The notes below the pieces were generated by a model that worked only from the letters and a program-made list of their open reading frames with translations, had not been told where the DNA came from and ran no database searches. From contig JAISXQ010000100.1 in the NCBI GenBank assembly GCA_031270425.1, positions 1 through 6,924 of the forward strand: 6,924 bases of DNA, read 5' to 3'. Source of the DNA: Prevotellaceae bacterium (GTDB lineage Bacteria; Bacteroidota; Bacteroidia; Bacteroidales; Paludibacteraceae). Numbering within the stretch: position 1 is the first letter of the stretch; the number at the start of each line of letters is the position of its first letter. A program made the translations under genes and the position numbers. This document shows positions 5,956 through 6,924 of this stretch, in pieces.

Positions 5956-6693
5956 ATGTTTAAACTAAAAAAAATATTGCCTGCGTTTTTCGCCGTACTC
6001 GTGTTAGCCTACATGTGTACGGTGTTGGCTTTTACCGCTGGAAACGGTAAGGAAACCGTGTGCAATCAGTTGAACATAACTATGGTTGACAGCGCCAAAA
6101 TCCGCTTGATTTCGAGCCGTGAGATAGCGCGCATACTTGCAGGTAACAATCTGAATCCGGTAGGAAAAACGTACAAACATATCGAGACTGAATCCATCGA
6201 GAATTTGCTGCGCCGGAATCCGGTAATAAAAGATGTGGAATGTTATAAAACCCCGGCAGGCGTGTTGCAATTGCGCGTTGTGCAGCGCAGTCCGAAGTTC
6301 AGGGTTATGACGGAGGGCGAAAATTACTACGTGGACACGGAAAGATTTATCATGCCTGTTTCGACCAGTTATGCGGCGTATATCCCTGTTGTTTCGGGGC
6401 AGGTTACAAAAACCAGAGCCGCGGGGGATTTGTTCGATTTTATTACTTTTTTAGAAAAAAATCCGTTTTGGAACGCGCAAATAGAACAGATATACATCAC
6501 TTACGACCGGAATATTGAACTGGTTCCGCGTATAGGCGACAGTTTAATCCGGTTAGGTTCCTTGGATAATTATAAAGTAAAATTGAATAAATTGGAAAAA
6601 TTATACGCCGAAGTCTTTTGCGAAATAGGTTGGAACCGTTATAAAACCATTGACCTGCGCTACAAAAACCAGGTGGTGTGCACGAGGAAGTGA
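5956..6693 (+). CDS. ftsQ: Cell division protein FtsQ
   Basis: Bitopic inner-membrane divisome protein that bridges early and late division components and helps activate septal synthesis. A short basic N-terminus (MFKLKK) precedes one membrane span at about residues 7-28 (ILPAFFAVLVLAYMCTVLAF). A POTRA-like domain follows at about 38-111, with SSREIARIL, IETESIENLLRRNPVIKDVECYKTPAGVLQLRVVQRSP and a turn into the beta domain (FRVMTEGENYYVDTERFIMP). The C-terminus (EIGWNRYKTIDLRYKNQVVCTRK) is characteristic of Bacteroidota FtsQ, and 245 aa is a normal length for that group. Sequence conservation in FtsQ is low, so identification rests on architecture, the C-terminal signature and its position after murC. 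The ATG at 5956 is placed correctly for the membrane anchor. Confidence 0.93.
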   Translation: MFKLKKILPAFFAVLVLAYMCTVLAFTAGNGKETVCNQLNITMVDSAKIRLISSREIARILAGNNLNPVGKTYKHIETESIENLLRRNPVIKDVECYKTPAGVLQLRVVQRSPKFRVMTEGENYYVDTERFIMPVSTSYAAYIPVVSGQVTKTRAAGDLFDFITFLEKNPFWNAQIEQIYITYDRNIELVPRIGDSLIRLGSLDNYKVKLNKLEKLYAEVFCEIGWNRYKTIDLRYKNQVVCTRK

Positions 6694-6722
6694 GCGGGGA
6701 TTTATATCAAGATAGTTAATAG

Positions 6723-6866
6723 ATGTTTATACACATAGAAAACAATAGTTTTGATTCAATCACATTTTCTTTACTTAGAAAAGACCACATAGCCGTCCAT
6801 GTTTTCGACATGAACTTTTGGGCATTTATGCTCACTGGGGTAAAACTATTTTCGGTTGTAAGATAA
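6723..6866 (+). CDS. Possible small ORF, 47 aa, unknown
   Basis: An ATG at 6723 opens a 47-codon frame ending with TAA at 6864-6866. It encodes MFIHIENNSFDSITF and continues through LLRKDHIAVHVFDMNFW to a hydrophobic end (AFMLTGVKLFSVVR). I do not recognise it. No Shine-Dalgarno sequence precedes it, and a longer frame is open on the opposite strand over the same bases, so it may be chance. It could also be a remnant of an inserted gene between ftsQ and ftsA. Confidence 0.2.
   Translation: MFIHIENNSFDSITFSLLRKDHIAVHVFDMNFWAFMLTGVKLFSVVR
6746..6753 (+). promoter_or_regulatory. Candidate Bacteroidota -7 promoter box
   Basis: TAGTTTTG fits the Bacteroidota -7 consensus TAnnTTTG exactly. No clear TTTG box is present at the expected -33 distance (about 6721-6726), where the sequence is AGATGT. 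If real, it would drive the gene following this region, and transcription would then start inside the small ORF at 6723, making that ORF less likely. A single 8-mer match is weak evidence. Confidence 0.25.
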
Positions 6867-6886
6867 AGGAATAAAGGAATAAAAGA
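6863..6886 (+). repeat. Short tandem octamer repeat
   Basis: ATAAAGGA occurs twice in tandem (6863-6870, 6871-6878), followed by an imperfect third unit ATAAAAGA (6879-6886). It lies 7-17 bp before the ATGs at 6893 and 6903. The purine-rich AAAGGA units could serve as ribosome-binding sequence for a gene starting near the window end. Confidence 0.5.
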
Positions 6887-6924
6887 AAAACTATGGTGCG
6901 CTATGTTTATTAAACTGTTGAACT

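Larger units (their letters stand above)
6694..6924. other. AT-rich region after ftsQ without a recognised gene
   Basis: The expected neighbour ftsA does not begin within these 231 bp. Short frames are open on both strands, including a 47-codon plus-strand ORF (6723-6866) and a minus-strand frame open from 6922 to a stop at 6716-6718 without a convincing start. None looks like a known protein. Weak hairpins occur (AAAAC/GTTTT at 6739-6752, CATGT/ACATG at 6798-6812). AATAGTTTT at 6744-6752 recurs inverted as AAAACTATT at 6842-6850. An ATG at 6903 (MFIKLLN...) is open to the window end and could start the next gene, but seven codons cannot identify it. Confidence 0.6.

Noticed and set aside
6716..6922. 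Minus-strand frame of 68 codons open at the window edge
   Set aside because: It has no start codon except an internal ATG giving 31 residues, no recognisable similarity, and overlaps other open frames in low-complexity AT-rich DNA. It is compatible with chance.

Overview
This window carries a stretch of the division and cell wall (dcw) cluster of a Bacteroidota bacterium, most likely of the order Bacteroidales. The plus-strand order murD, ftsW, murG, murC, ftsQ is the standard Bacteroidota arrangement, with no murB or ddl between murC and ftsQ. The proteins have Bacteroidota features: a short FtsQ ending in a GWNRYK...YKNQVVC tail, and AT-rich leaders that mostly lack Shine-Dalgarno sequences. 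The organism cannot be named more closely from the sequence alone.

Layout. Bases 1-302 hold the 3' part of a GxxExxY-family gene whose start lies outside the window. Bases 303-474 are an AT-rich spacer bounded by inverted CGCAAAG-type repeats. Bases 475-6693 hold the five dcw genes, all on the plus strand, with spacers of 38 bp (murD-ftsW), 84 bp (ftsW-murG), 11 bp (murG-murC) and 107 bp (murC-ftsQ). Bases 6694-6924 are AT-rich and hold no recognisable gene; the ftsA expected after ftsQ does not start in this window.

How the genes work together. MurC adds L-Ala to UDP-MurNAc and MurD adds D-Glu to the product. MurG adds GlcNAc to lipid I to make lipid II. FtsW polymerises lipid II at the septum, and FtsQ helps assemble and activate the septal machine. 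The window therefore runs from cytoplasmic precursor synthesis to septal polymerisation.

The most notable signal is a family of short G/C-run palindromic repeats, roughly CATCTCCCTTTAAGGGGG followed by TTAGGGGGCT. I find it at five places in the dcw genes. One is a 99-bp in-frame insertion inside murD (33 extra residues). One is read through as the N-terminal extension of MurG. One spans the murG stop and the murC ribosome-binding region. One forms the C-terminal tail and stop of murC. One lies in the ftsQ leader, where it may supply the ribosome-binding site. A second repeat type, ATTTAC/GTAAAT units, occupies all three longer intergenic spacers. Essential cell-wall genes here appear to have been reshaped at their ends, and once internally, by repeat elements.
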